Shown here in pieces: positions 8,301 through 17,028 of a stretch of DNA of 34,234 nucleotides (positions are counted from its first letter, which is position 1; each line of letters begins with the position of its first letter). A model generated the notes under the pieces. That model saw only the letters and a program-made list of their open reading frames with translations, was not told where the DNA came from and searched no databases. Source of the stretch: Hespellia sp. GTDB lineage: Bacteria > Bacillota > Clostridia > Lachnospirales > Lachnospiraceae. The position numbers and the translations under genes are program-made. Location of the stretch: positions 1 through 34,234 of the forward strand of contig JAQUVD010000040.1 of the NCBI GenBank assembly GCA_028693555.1, read 5' to 3'.

Positions 8301-9236
8301 ATGATTCACACAGTCACATTAAATCCAGCGATTGATACTCTTCTATATTTAGATGAATTTAAAAAGAACGTCACAAATCGACTCCAAAAGGTAGATGATA
8401 CAATTGGTGGAAAAGGAACACATGTATCTATTAATTTGAAGCTTCTAGGTTTAGACAGCACTGCTTATGGCGTTGTTCATGGAAAAACAGGACAACAAAT
8501 TTTGGATCTTTTAACCGGATACGGCATTCAGTCAGCTTTTCTCAAAAAAGAGGGGGATAAAGAAAGTCGAACAAATTTCCTTTTGATAGAGGGCACCGGA
8601 GACTGTTGCATTCTTGCTTCCAAGGGTATCATGCTGACAAACGAAGATATTGACAAAGTAGTTTCTTCCTTATACAGCAATATACAAGACGGAGATTATC
8701 TTATTTTATCCGGAGATGCAACCAATTGCCCAGATGTAAACATCTACAATACCATCATCAATCGTTTAAGTGATAAACACCCAAAGATATTTCTTGATAC
8801 AAGTGGAGCCACACTAGGTCAATGTATGAACGAATCGCCATATCTAATCAAACCAAATTTAGACGAACTTTCATCACTCGTTGACTTTCCACTTGAAACA
8901 GAAGACGATATCGTAGCAGGAATAGAATCTTTAGCTAAATATAATATTGAGATTATTGCAGTCTCTCTCGGTGGTGACGGCTCCATCGTCAAAACACCCG
9001 AGGGTATTTACAAAATTGTCCCGCCATCCGTGAATGTACGAAACACTATTGGTTGTGGTGATTGCTTCCTTTCTGGATTAATCTATGGTTTAGCAAACGA
9101 ATTAAATGTTGAAGATATTTTACGGATTGCAACTGCTTGTTCAGCCGCAACAGCAGAATCAAATACATCTGTTGGATTCGACCAAGAAAGATATCAAGAA
9201 CTTATTTCAAAAGTAACTATTAAAAAGTTAAAATAA
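8301..9236 (+). CDS. PfkB-family sugar-phosphate kinase (1-phosphofructokinase/tagatose-6-phosphate kinase type)
   Basis: A 311-aa ribokinase-like kinase. The N-terminal TLNPAIDTLLY and IGGKGTHVSINLKLLG (about 36-50) are typical of the FruK/LacC/PfkB branch, which phosphorylates ketose phosphates to bisphosphates. The C-terminal anion-hole motif is GCGDCF with catalytic D254, where most relatives have GAGDS. The start is ATG 8301 behind AAAGGAG; the upstream in-frame extension lacks a ribosome site. It is the first gene of the rightward operon, 12 bp before the aldolase gene. It likely makes the phosphorylated substrate of a lower-pathway aldolase; exact specificity is not readable. Confidence 0.88.
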   Translation: MIHTVTLNPAIDTLLYLDEFKKNVTNRLQKVDDTIGGKGTHVSINLKLLGLDSTAYGVVHGKTGQQILDLLTGYGIQSAFLKKEGDKESRTNFLLIEGTGDCCILASKGIMLTNEDIDKVVSSLYSNIQDGDYLILSGDATNCPDVNIYNTIINRLSDKHPKIFLDTSGATLGQCMNESPYLIKPNLDELSSLVDFPLETEDDIVAGIESLAKYNIEIIAVSLGGDGSIVKTPEGIYKIVPPSVNVRNTIGCGDCFLSGLIYGLANELNVEDILRIATACSAATAESNTSVGFDQERYQELISKVTIKKLK

Positions 9237-9248
9237 AGGAGAACTATT

Positions 9249-9854
9249 ATGAGTAATTTATCTTATTATGAAATGCGTTTAGAAATGTGTAAGATTGCAA
9301 AAATGATGTTTGATCGACGTTTAACAAATGCCGCTGGTGGAAATTTTGCGGTCCGTGTCGATGAAAATAGAATTTTAATTTCCCCATCTCTCATGTCTGA
9401 GCGAAAACATTGTGAACTACAGGCAGAAGATTTTCTTCTTATCGATTATGACCAAAACATTTTAGAAGGAACTGGTAAATTATCTAGAGAAACTCTAATG
9501 CACGTTTTGATTTTAAGTCACTTTAAAGAAATTGAATGTACCATTCATGCTCATCCATTTTATTGTATGCCATTTGTTGCTGAATCGAAACCAATCCCTA
9601 ACGTAACAGAAGCTACTATGGGTCGTGGTGAAGTTGGTTGCATCCCTTGGACAAAAGCCTATTCAAAAGAGTTATCAGAAAATGTTTACCAATATTTCGA
9701 AGATCATAGAGAAATTGCAGAGAAAAAACCAATTGGTATGATTATGCCACTCCACGGAGTTTGTGTTTCCGGTCCTAGTATCTACCTTGCATACAGCATG
9801 CTTGAAAGAATTGAATGTGACGCATTCTGCACAATCACAAAAAGTCTTATCTAA
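9249..9854 (+). CDS. class II aldolase/adducin family protein
   Basis: A 201-aa zinc-dependent aldolase or epimerase of the L-fuculose-1-phosphate aldolase/ribulose-5-phosphate 4-epimerase family. Zinc ligands are seen as H100 and H102 (IHAHPF) and H169 (PLHGV); the catalytic acid is E81 (KLSRETLMH). The phosphate-binding start NAAGGNFAVR is present. The length is normal. The ribosome site AAAGGAG lies just before the start. It follows the PfkB kinase gene and precedes the regulator and FGGY kinase genes, which fits retro-aldol cleavage of a ketose phosphate into DHAP and an aldehyde. Epimerase activity is the alternative. Confidence 0.9.
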   Translation: MSNLSYYEMRLEMCKIAKMMFDRRLTNAAGGNFAVRVDENRILISPSLMSERKHCELQAEDFLLIDYDQNILEGTGKLSRETLMHVLILSHFKEIECTIHAHPFYCMPFVAESKPIPNVTEATMGRGEVGCIPWTKAYSKELSENVYQYFEDHREIAEKKPIGMIMPLHGVCVSGPSIYLAYSMLERIECDAFCTITKSLI

Positions 9855-9877
9855 AAAACAAGAAAAGGATTTTGATT

Positions 9878-10666
9878 ATGTACAGCATTGAACGAAGAAC
9901 TGAAATTGAGCGTATTTTATATGAAAACGGGAGTGTCAGCGTTAGTGTTTTAGCCCAAGAATTATCTTCATCAAAAGAAACCATCCGTCGCGACTTGTGC
10001 GAATTAGAATCACTCGGTATACTAAAACGTACACACGGTGGGGCGATTCCTCTAACAGAAAGAAATAATACAACACCTGTTGCATCCGAGACGCCTGTAA
10101 CAGTTCGTACAATTCAAAATGTCACTGAAAAGCAGCGCATTTGCCGAGCTGCCGCAAAGCACATTCAAGATGGTGATACTATTTTTATTGACAATAGCAC
10201 TACTTGTATTGGCTTATACCAGTATATTCCAGATGACATTCAAATAACATTTTTGACAAATTCTATTGCTTTTTTATTAGAATGCTCTAAGAAGCCAAAC
10301 CCCAGACATACATTTATATGCTTGGGCGGTATATTCAAACATTCAAATCTTTCTATTTATGGGAATACAACAATAAAAAATGCCTCACAGTATTATCCTA
10401 ACAAGGCTTTTATTTCTTGTTGTGGAATAAGTCCCGATCAACAGATTACGGATTCAGGCATTCAGGAAATAGATGTTAAGAGAGCCTTGTGCAAAAGTTC
10501 TCAAAAAGTGTATCTGCTGGCCGATTATACAAAAATAGAGAATACTGGACAAGTTTATTTATGTGACTATAATGAAATTGACACCTTAATTACTGACGAT
10601 TTTTCAGAGTTATCTAAGCTTCAATATTTGATACGATCAGGAATTGAAATAGAAGTAGCCAAGTAG
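9878..10666 (+). CDS. DeoR-family transcriptional regulator (paralogue of the one at 2374)
   Basis: A 262-aa regulator with an N-terminal HTH (VSVLAQELSSSKETIRRD, then KRTHGGAI) and a C-terminal phosphosugar-sensing domain (TIFIDNSTT, LTNS, YGNTTIKNA). ATG 9878 is preferred, 8 nt after AAAAGGA; the in-frame TTG two codons upstream is too close. It is embedded between the aldolase and FGGY kinase genes and so is autoregulated if it represses the operon. Its resemblance to the 2374 product over the whole length points to gene duplication, with two sensors for one locus. Confidence 0.9.
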   Translation: MYSIERRTEIERILYENGSVSVSVLAQELSSSKETIRRDLCELESLGILKRTHGGAIPLTERNNTTPVASETPVTVRTIQNVTEKQRICRAAAKHIQDGDTIFIDNSTTCIGLYQYIPDDIQITFLTNSIAFLLECSKKPNPRHTFICLGGIFKHSNLSIYGNTTIKNASQYYPNKAFISCCGISPDQQITDSGIQEIDVKRALCKSSQKVYLLADYTKIENTGQVYLCDYNEIDTLITDDFSELSKLQYLIRSGIEIEVAK

Positions 10667-10684
10667 AGTCTGGAGGAAAAATAC

Positions 10685-12160
10685 ATGAATTACATTGCTT
10701 TTGACTTGGGTGGAAGCGGCGGCAAAGTCGTACTAGCATCCTATAAAAACGGGAATTTAAACATTACACCATTGCGACATTTTGAACATAATGCTCTGTC
10801 TATCGGAAAGCATTTGTATTGGGATGTTTTAAAAATATATGATGAGCTAGTTCTAGGAATTGCTGATGCGATTGATAAAACCAAGGACTCTATTACATCA
10901 CTTGGAATTGATAGTTTTTGTAATGATTTTGCAATTGTATCACAATCCGGTGAACTTATCACTCAAGTCCACAGTTACCGTGATGCTCGTACAAGTATTC
11001 ACGAAAGCGAAATCTATAACAAGATTAAACCTCACCAACTTTATCAAATAAACGGAAACCAATGCGCCTCATTTAACACTTTTATGCAACTTGGCGCAAT
11101 GGTTGCCGAAAAAGAGCATTATTTATTGGAAAACAACAATCAATTACTTTTTCTCCCTGATTTACTACATTTTTTCTTATCTGGCAAACGAATTACTGAG
11201 TATACCCTTGCATCCGTCAGTCAAATGTTTGATTACTCAACACATTTTTGGAGTCCTGAAATTCTAGAATCACTTATGATTCCCGAATCATTATTTGCGC
11301 CTATTGTAGATCCCGGAGTGGTTTTTGCAAGAACATCAGCAGACTTTAATAAGGAAATGCATACAAAGGGATTTTCTTTAACCACTGTTTGTGAACATGA
11401 TACAGGTTCCGCCTTTCTAGCATCTGTATGTGGCCGCAACACTGCTTTAATCAGTTGTGGAACATGGGCTCTTGTTGGTACTGAAGTGGATTCTCCGATC
11501 ATCAATGATTTTGGATATCAGTATAATATTGCAAACGAAGGCGGTGCACCTGGATCACATCATAGAATCTTACGGAATGTAATGGGTACATGGATTATCC
11601 AGGAAATTCGAGCCTATTATAAATCGCAAGGAATCATATATTCTTATAGCGAGCTTGAAGAATTAGCCACAAAAGGAACACCTTTTCAATATTACATTGA
11701 TGTAGATGACTCCACATTTTTTTCTCCCGGTAATATGCCAGAAAAAATTCAGAACTACTGCTTGAACAGATACGGTTCAGCCCCACAAAACATTGGCGAT
11801 ATGGTATTATGTATTTACGAAAACCTTGCTTATAAATTTCGCTGGAACATGGAAAAGTTATCTCAATATACAGGAAAAATATTTAACTCTGTTAATATTC
11901 TTGGTGGTGGTTCACAAAGTCGAATACTATGTCAATTAACTGCTAACGTAACACAACTTTCTTTGGAAGCAGGACCCGTTGAAGCCACTGTCCTTGGTAA
12001 CGTAATTATGCAGCTTATTGCGACAAAACAAATTTCATCGATTGAAGAAGGACGTTATATTGTCCGAAATAACTTTAAAACAGTATCTTATCTGCCTCAA
12101 GATAATAATCTTTGGGCGGAGAATTATAAGCAATATAAAAACACATTAAAATTAAATTAA
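10685..12160 (+). CDS. FGGY carbohydrate kinase, rhamnulokinase-like
   Basis: A 491-aa ATP-dependent sugar kinase. The N-terminal FDLGGSGGKVVLA is the first ATPase-fold phosphate loop. YQINGNQCASFNTFMQL, CGTWALVGTE, NEGGAPGSHHRILRNVMG and ILGGGSQSRILCQLTA match the RhaB branch in order, and AGPVEATVLGNVIMQ is the adenosine-binding end. Catalytic Asp is probably in CEHDTGSAF. It phosphorylates a ketose, likely at C1, which would suit the class II aldolase two genes upstream. True L-rhamnulose is possible, but no rhamnose isomerase of the RhaA type is in the window. AGGA precedes the start; the next gene begins 18 bp downstream. Confidence 0.9.
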   Translation: MNYIAFDLGGSGGKVVLASYKNGNLNITPLRHFEHNALSIGKHLYWDVLKIYDELVLGIADAIDKTKDSITSLGIDSFCNDFAIVSQSGELITQVHSYRDARTSIHESEIYNKIKPHQLYQINGNQCASFNTFMQLGAMVAEKEHYLLENNNQLLFLPDLLHFFLSGKRITEYTLASVSQMFDYSTHFWSPEILESLMIPESLFAPIVDPGVVFARTSADFNKEMHTKGFSLTTVCEHDTGSAFLASVCGRNTALISCGTWALVGTEVDSPIINDFGYQYNIANEGGAPGSHHRILRNVMGTWIIQEIRAYYKSQGIIYSYSELEELATKGTPFQYYIDVDDSTFFSPGNMPEKIQNYCLNRYGSAPQNIGDMVLCIYENLAYKFRWNMEKLSQYTGKIFNSVNILGGGSQSRILCQLTANVTQLSLEAGPVEATVLGNVIMQLIATKQISSIEEGRYIVRNNFKTVSYLPQDNNLWAENYKQYKNTLKLN

Positions 12161-12178
12161 CAGAAAGAAGGAAATCAT

Positions 12179-13330
12179 ATGAAAACATATCGTACGGGTG
12201 TTGTAGGCACTGGTTTTATTGGAAAAGTACATATCGAAACAGTACGTCGGTTAAATAATGTCGAAGTCGTAGCATTAACAGACAGTTTTAATGCAGAAGC
12301 GTCTGCTGACCTTTTGAATATACCAAATTATTTTTCAGATTATAAAGAAATGATAGACACAATGAATCTTGATATGGTTCATATTTGTACACCAAATAAT
12401 ACACATTTTGAAATTGCAATGTACGCACTCGAACACAATGTAAATGTGATTTGTGAAAAACCTATGTGCACTTCAATTGAAGATGCAAAGGCTCTAGTTG
12501 CAAAAGCAAAAGAAAAAAAATTGGTTGCTGGCATTAATTTCCACAATCGTTTTTATCCTATGAATAATCATTTGAAAAACATTATTGCAGACGGAGATCT
12601 CGGAGACATCTTTGCAATTACTGGAAATTACATGCAGGATTGGCTTTTATACGAGAAGGACTATAGTTGGAGATTGAATTCAAAAGAATCAGGCAATACA
12701 CGTGTTATTGCAGATATAGGTTCTCACTGGATGGATCTTGCCGAATATGTAACAGGACAAAAAATCGTTGCAGTAAATGCAGATTTTTCAACAATTCACC
12801 CAACAAGGAAGAAACCCAAAAAGACTGTCTTAGCTTTCTCTAATGAACGCTTTTCGGACGATGATTATGAGGATGTTCTAATTGACACCGAAGATAATGC
12901 CAGTGTAATGTTTCGGTTTAGTGGCGGCGCAAAAGGAAGTGCTTTCTTTTCTCAAGTTATCGCTGGAAAGTCAGTGGCAATTGATTTAACTATCGGCGGA
13001 TACAAAAAATCTGCTGAATGGAATAGCGATGCCGTCAATAAATTAGTAATCGGAAACCGTGATAGTTATAATGAAGTTCTTGAAAAGGGCATTTCAACTG
13101 TCCATGCAAACACAATACCATTAGTTGCTTACCCATTTGGACATGCGGAAGGTTTCCCAGATGCCTTCAAACAAAGTTTCAAATCTATCTACGCCAGCAT
13201 TGGAACGCCTGACGCCCCTCACGAGCATGCAACCTTTGAAGATGGTTTACACGAAATGATCTTATGCGAAAAGATTTTTGAAAGTAATCAGCAGCAGCGT
13301 TGGGTTACAATTCCAGAAGAAAGCAACTAA
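12179..13330 (+). CDS. Gfo/Idh/MocA family NAD(P)-dependent sugar dehydrogenase
   Basis: A 383-aa oxidoreductase. The N-terminal Rossmann fold has GVVGTGFIGKVH (7-18); the family motif EKP is at 93-95, and the catalytic DIGSHWMDL gives D179 and H183. The C-terminal alpha/beta domain is normal in length. Members oxidise a sugar or cyclitol hydroxyl, often at C3. It is the last gene of the rightward operon, behind a good AGAAGGAA ribosome site, and is followed by a strong terminator. With the TIM-barrel isomerase and the ene-reductase of the same locus it could form an oxidation-elimination-reduction sequence; that is inference. Confidence 0.9.
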   Translation: MKTYRTGVVGTGFIGKVHIETVRRLNNVEVVALTDSFNAEASADLLNIPNYFSDYKEMIDTMNLDMVHICTPNNTHFEIAMYALEHNVNVICEKPMCTSIEDAKALVAKAKEKKLVAGINFHNRFYPMNNHLKNIIADGDLGDIFAITGNYMQDWLLYEKDYSWRLNSKESGNTRVIADIGSHWMDLAEYVTGQKIVAVNADFSTIHPTRKKPKKTVLAFSNERFSDDDYEDVLIDTEDNASVMFRFSGGAKGSAFFSQVIAGKSVAIDLTIGGYKKSAEWNSDAVNKLVIGNRDSYNEVLEKGISTVHANTIPLVAYPFGHAEGFPDAFKQSFKSIYASIGTPDAPHEHATFEDGLHEMILCEKIFESNQQQRWVTIPEESN

Positions 13331-13350
13331 CAATATTTGAATAGTATAGT

Positions 13351-13394
13351 AACAAATAGGAATCTGTGGAAAACCACCGATTCCTATTTGTTTT
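13351..13394. terminator. bidirectional terminator between convergent operons
   Basis: Stem of 14 bp, AACAAATAGGAATC (13351-13364) with GATTCCTATTTGTT (13379-13392), enclosing an inner GTGG-AAAA-CCAC hairpin, followed by T residues. It ends the Gfo/Idh operon and lies 11 bp from the stop of the leftward TRAP operon, which it may also end. Confidence 0.85.
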
Positions 13395-13404
13395 ACTGAC
13401 TTTA

Positions 13405-14451
13405 TTACTCCACCAGATACGCATCCACCAGTTCATCCCCTGCCTGGCTGCGTATGTTTTCATACACATTTTGCGACAAATCTCTCATCTCCTGATGCAC
13501 ATCATCCGAAAGTTCTACCATCTCAGTGCCCGACTTCTCCATGATCTCAATGCGGTCCGCAACGCGCTCATCTGCCTGTTCGCGGGCATATTGTGTCGCA
13601 GTTTTTGCTGCCTGCTGAATGATTTTCTGATCTTCCGGACTCATATCACCTAGAAAATCGTCATTCATAATCAGCGAAATCATATGTGGCAGATGATTGG
13701 TCTGAATCACATAGTCCTGTTGTTCGTACAACTTTCCGGACACAATAACCTCATATGGGTTCTCCTGCGCATCAATCGTATGCTGCTGCAGTCCGATATA
13801 GACCTCACTAAAGGTCATGGGTGTCGGATTGGCTCCAAGATCTTTCCAAAAAAGAAGATGATTTGAATTCTCCATCGTCCGAATCTTCTGCCCTTTAAAG
13901 TCACTGATTTTCTGAACTTTTGTATTGGAGGTCATAACGCGGAATCCCTGATCTGCCATACCAAGCAGATGGTAACCGCCCTCCTGATAAACCTCCTGAA
14001 GTGACTGATAAAATTCCGGATTGTCAACGGCTGCTCTTGCCTGAGCCATGGTCGTAAAGGCACATGGAAGATCAAACACAGAGATTTCAGGCATGAAGCT
14101 TACCTGCGGTGCTGTATTCTGCACCACAAACGGAATATCCCCATCCGCGCAGCTCTCCAAAAGTTCGCGATCATTTCCAATAACACTGTTTGGATAGATA
14201 TTGATCTTCATGCGACCATCACTCAGACGGTCCACTTCTTCCACAAATTTTTCGCCATACAGCTGTGTCACCGTGTCCTCCGGACTGCTTGTCCCAAGTG
14301 CCCACGCATACGTCTGCGTTTCATTTGCATTTCCACAGCCGGCAAGCAGCACACCAGTCACCAAAAGCACTAGCGCTGCCGAAAAAATGCGTTTTGTAAT
14401 TTCCTTTGCTGTCTGCTTCGACATCTTTTCAAATAAATCTGCTCTCTTCAT
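13405..14451 (-). CDS. TRAP transporter substrate-binding lipoprotein (DctP type)
   Basis: A 348-aa extracytoplasmic carboxylate-binding protein. The long N-terminus ends in lipobox VLLAGC with C39. The DctP fold follows: YGEKFVEEVDRLSDGRMKI, then DQGFRVMTSN and FKGQKIRTMENSNH, which supplies the conserved Arg that salt-bridges the substrate carboxylate, and TFSEVYIGLQQHTIDAQENPY. The start is ATG 14451 after AGGAGG. It is the last gene of the operon that begins with a quinate/shikimate dehydrogenase. A cyclic hydroxy-carboxylate such as quinate or shikimate is therefore a likelier ligand than a C4-dicarboxylate. Confidence 0.93.
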   Translation of the reverse strand: MKRADLFEKMSKQTAKEITKRIFSAALVLLVTGVLLAGCGNANETQTYAWALGTSSPEDTVTQLYGEKFVEEVDRLSDGRMKINIYPNSVIGNDRELLESCADGDIPFVVQNTAPQVSFMPEISVFDLPCAFTTMAQARAAVDNPEFYQSLQEVYQEGGYHLLGMADQGFRVMTSNTKVQKISDFKGQKIRTMENSNHLLFWKDLGANPTPMTFSEVYIGLQQHTIDAQENPYEVIVSGKLYEQQDYVIQTNHLPHMISLIMNDDFLGDMSPEDQKIIQQAAKTATQYAREQADERVADRIEIMEKSGTEMVELSDDVHQEMRDLSQNVYENIRSQAGDELVDAYLVE

Positions 14452-14460
14452 GCGCGCCTC

Positions 14461-15750
14461 CTATAATAATGCCAGACTGATTGCCGGAATAAATGTAATT
14501 AACAGCAGTGCAATCAAGAAATAGAAAATCATTGGCATTGCTTTCTTCGCGATATCCATGACCGGAATGTCTGTCAGTGAACTCGCAACAAATAGGTTCA
14601 CGCCAATTGGCGGTGTGACAAATCCAATCGCAAGGTTGATGACCATCACGATACCAAAGTGAATGGGATTCATACCAATCCCCTGAATGATCGGCATCAG
14701 AATCGGTGTCGTAATCAAAATCGCCGGGCTGGTATCCATCACCATTCCGACAACGAGCAGGAACGCATTGATTACCAGAAGAATCAGAACTTCATTTGAA
14801 AATGAATTCAGAATCCATTCGCTGATCATCTGTGGTACCTGCATGAGTGTCAACACACGAGAAAATGCTGTCGATGCAACGAGAATGAACAGCAGCGGTG
14901 CGAATGTTCTGCAAGCCTCCACTAAAATCCCATAGATATCTTTGAAATGAATCGACTTGTAGATTGCCATGCTGACAAATAATGCATAGAATACAGAAAT
15001 CACCGCCGCCTCTGTAGGCGATGCAATACCGCCGTAGATGCATCCAAGGATGATCACAGGGGTCAGCAGTGCCCAGACACTTTCCTTTAATACTTTCCAT
15101 ATTCCTTTTTGATGAAGAGCGTCAACCTCTGCATCAATCTTCTTTTTATCCTCTCCATGTTTGCTGCAATAGAAGACTGCATAGGCCATCAGAAGAAGTG
15201 CAATCAGGACTCCGGGAACAATTCCTGCAAGAAACAGATTTCCGACCGATTCACCGGATGCCATTGCAAATAGAATATAGGGAATACTTGGTGGTATGAT
15301 AACACCGAGTCCACCCGCAACTGCCACGATTGCTGTCGAAAACACCTTATCATATCCAAGGCTGATCAGAATCGGAATGGTCATACTTCCAACTGCTGCC
15401 ACTGTCGCTGGTGCCGAACCCGAAATCGCACCATAGAACAGGCAGGTAATGATTACGGCACAGGGAATCCCTGCGCGTCTCTTCCCAATAAAATATGCAA
15501 ATACATCAAATAACTTCTTCGACACACCGCCTTTTGCCATAATAATTCCCGACAATACAAACATAGGAATCGCAAGCAGCGGAAAACTGTCAATTCCGCT
15601 TACCATCGAGCGGACTACATAGGTCGCACTTGCTGTAAAGCTGGCATCAAACGCCCCCGGCAATACAGATACAATTCCAAGAGAAATCGATACCGGTATC
15701 GCAATAAACAGGCAGATTACAAAAATCAACATCACTGCAAGAATACTCAT
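14461..15750 (-). CDS. TRAP transporter large permease (DctM type)
   Basis: A 429-aa integral membrane protein with about 12 transmembrane segments. It has the family features AIPMFVLSGIIMAKGG, GAISGSAPATVAAVGSMTIP, AGGLGVIIPPSIPYILFA and the C-terminal FVTPPIGVNLFVASSLT. It forms the sodium-coupled translocation channel together with the DctQ subunit. Its start overlaps the dctQ-type stop by 4 bp (ATGA), indicating translational coupling. The binding protein gene starts 9 bp downstream. Confidence 0.95.
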   Translation of the reverse strand: MSILAVMLIFVICLFIAIPVSISLGIVSVLPGAFDASFTASATYVVRSMVSGIDSFPLLAIPMFVLSGIIMAKGGVSKKLFDVFAYFIGKRRAGIPCAVIITCLFYGAISGSAPATVAAVGSMTIPILISLGYDKVFSTAIVAVAGGLGVIIPPSIPYILFAMASGESVGNLFLAGIVPGVLIALLLMAYAVFYCSKHGEDKKKIDAEVDALHQKGIWKVLKESVWALLTPVIILGCIYGGIASPTEAAVISVFYALFVSMAIYKSIHFKDIYGILVEACRTFAPLLFILVASTAFSRVLTLMQVPQMISEWILNSFSNEVLILLVINAFLLVVGMVMDTSPAILITTPILMPIIQGIGMNPIHFGIVMVINLAIGFVTPPIGVNLFVASSLTDIPVMDIAKKAMPMIFYFLIALLLITFIPAISLALL

Positions 15751-16232
15751 ACCTCTTTCCCCCTTACTCTCTGTAATTCAATCCACCAGCGCTGCACAAC
15801 ACGAAATATCACAATGATAAAACACACAAACGGAGCCGCCTGTACCACGTACATTGGCATCTCACACGCTGCACTCGTCTGACCGCTTGCGATGGAGGTC
15901 TGCAAATATTTCCACGCAAACGGAATCATATATGCAAAGAATATAAATTCGCATGTATGATTCATTACTTTTACGAGTGCTTTTTTTCTTGGAGAGAGCT
16001 TTGCAACCAGCTGCTCAATCTTAATGGAGATGCATTTCACGGTACAATAGCTGACACTTAAGAATCCTGCCCACACAAATAGATAGCGTGTAATCTCCTC
16101 TGTCCACGACAAAGAATAATTAAAAAGATATCTCGCTGCGACCTGCACGCCCATAATCACAGTCATAAGCACCAGAATCGCAACCATAACAACTTCTTCA
16201 AAATTCTTATTCAGCCATTTCAAAATTTTCAT
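15747..16232 (-). CDS. TRAP transporter small permease (DctQ type)
   Basis: A 161-aa four-helix membrane protein. The family signature VAARYLFNYSLSWTEEITRYLFVWAGFLS is visible (broken here by family spacing), together with a first helix starting near EEVVMVAIL. It pairs with the DctM-type subunit encoded immediately downstream and overlapping by 4 bp. It lies 21 bp after aroD, within the same leftward operon. Confidence 0.93.
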   Translation of the reverse strand: MKILKWLNKNFEEVVMVAILVLMTVIMGVQVAARYLFNYSLSWTEEITRYLFVWAGFLSVSYCTVKCISIKIEQLVAKLSPRKKALVKVMNHTCEFIFFAYMIPFAWKYLQTSIASGQTSAACEMPMYVVQAAPFVCFIIVIFRVVQRWWIELQRVRGKEV

Positions 16233-16253
16233 TCTGCATCCCCTTGTCTTATC

Positions 16254-17015
16254 TTACATTGCTTTGTGAATGATATCCAAAACTGTTTCCAGCTCATTTA
16301 TCCCGATCTGTCCGGGTGCAGATGCTTTTGTTGCTGCACCGAAGGTAAGTGCAGACCCAAATGCTTCCCCCGCAAGACGGCTAATCACACCGGTTCCTGC
16401 CATAGACATCGTGATAATTGGGCGGTCCGCATATTCCGTTGCCATCTCTTCTGTTGCTGCTAATAGGGTTAATACATCCTTTTTACTCTGTGGCATAACC
16501 GCAATCTTCGGAACATCTGCCCCAAGCTCCTGCATTTTACGAAGTCTTCCCACAATATCATCTTTGTCAGGTGTCTTGTCAAAATCATGATTCGAAGCTA
16601 CCACCTTTACGCCTGCTGCATGTGCCGCTTCAATGATTTCTTTTACAATCTCATCCCCTGTAAAGGCTTCCACATCCACAAGGTCTACATAGCCTGTCTT
16701 TGCAGCTGCAATATTTAGTGCTGCATAATCCTTCGCTTCTATTGCTTTCTCTCCGCCCTCTTTTGAAGTGCGGAACGTGAAGAGAATTGGAGTCTCGCCA
16801 AGTACTGCGCGAAGTTCTTTTAATACTGCTTCCACTTTGCCAAATTCAAATACTCCCTCAAACCAATCTACACGCCATTCTACAATGTCAAGCGGAATGC
16901 TGTCAAATGTCTTTGCTTCTGTAATAATATCTTCTTTTGTCACACCTACGATTGGAACACAGATTTTAGGGCGTCCTTCGCCTAATACAACATTTCTTAT
17001 TTTTACAACGTTCAT
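16254..17015 (-). CDS. aroD: type I 3-dehydroquinate dehydratase
   Basis: A 253-aa Schiff-base dehydratase interconverting 3-dehydroquinate and 3-dehydroshikimate. Catalytic and binding residues fall at the classical positions: E46 and R48 (EWRVD), R82 (FTFRT), H143 (SNHDF), Schiff-base lysine K170 (PKIAVM), R213 (GVISRL), S232 and Q236 (ASAPGQI). The length is normal. It lies between the MFS carrier gene (13 bp gap) and the TRAP genes. Type I enzymes serve biosynthesis in some bacteria, but the setting with dedicated transporters and YdiB-type dehydrogenases points to quinate/shikimate catabolism. The E. coli ydiB-aroD pair is a similar association. Confidence 0.95.
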   Translation of the reverse strand: MNVVKIRNVVLGEGRPKICVPIVGVTKEDIITEAKTFDSIPLDIVEWRVDWFEGVFEFGKVEAVLKELRAVLGETPILFTFRTSKEGGEKAIEAKDYAALNIAAAKTGYVDLVDVEAFTGDEIVKEIIEAAHAAGVKVVASNHDFDKTPDKDDIVGRLRKMQELGADVPKIAVMPQSKKDVLTLLAATEEMATEYADRPIITMSMAGTGVISRLAGEAFGSALTFGAATKASAPGQIGINELETVLDIIHKAM

Positions 17016-17028
17016 AGTGAGTCTCCTT

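Noticed and set aside
10685-12160. Certain L-rhamnose pathway (rhaB)
   Set aside because: The kinase is RhaB-like, but no RhaA-type isomerase or RhaD-specific aldolase signature is seen and the regulators are DeoR type; symbol not given.
1238-13330. Direct assignment as a C-glycoside deglycosylation system
   Set aside because: The Gfo/Idh and TIM-barrel enzymes are suggestive, but the small companion subunit of the C-deglycosylation complex was not found and kinases plus aldolase point to a phosphorylated route; kept only as a hypothesis.
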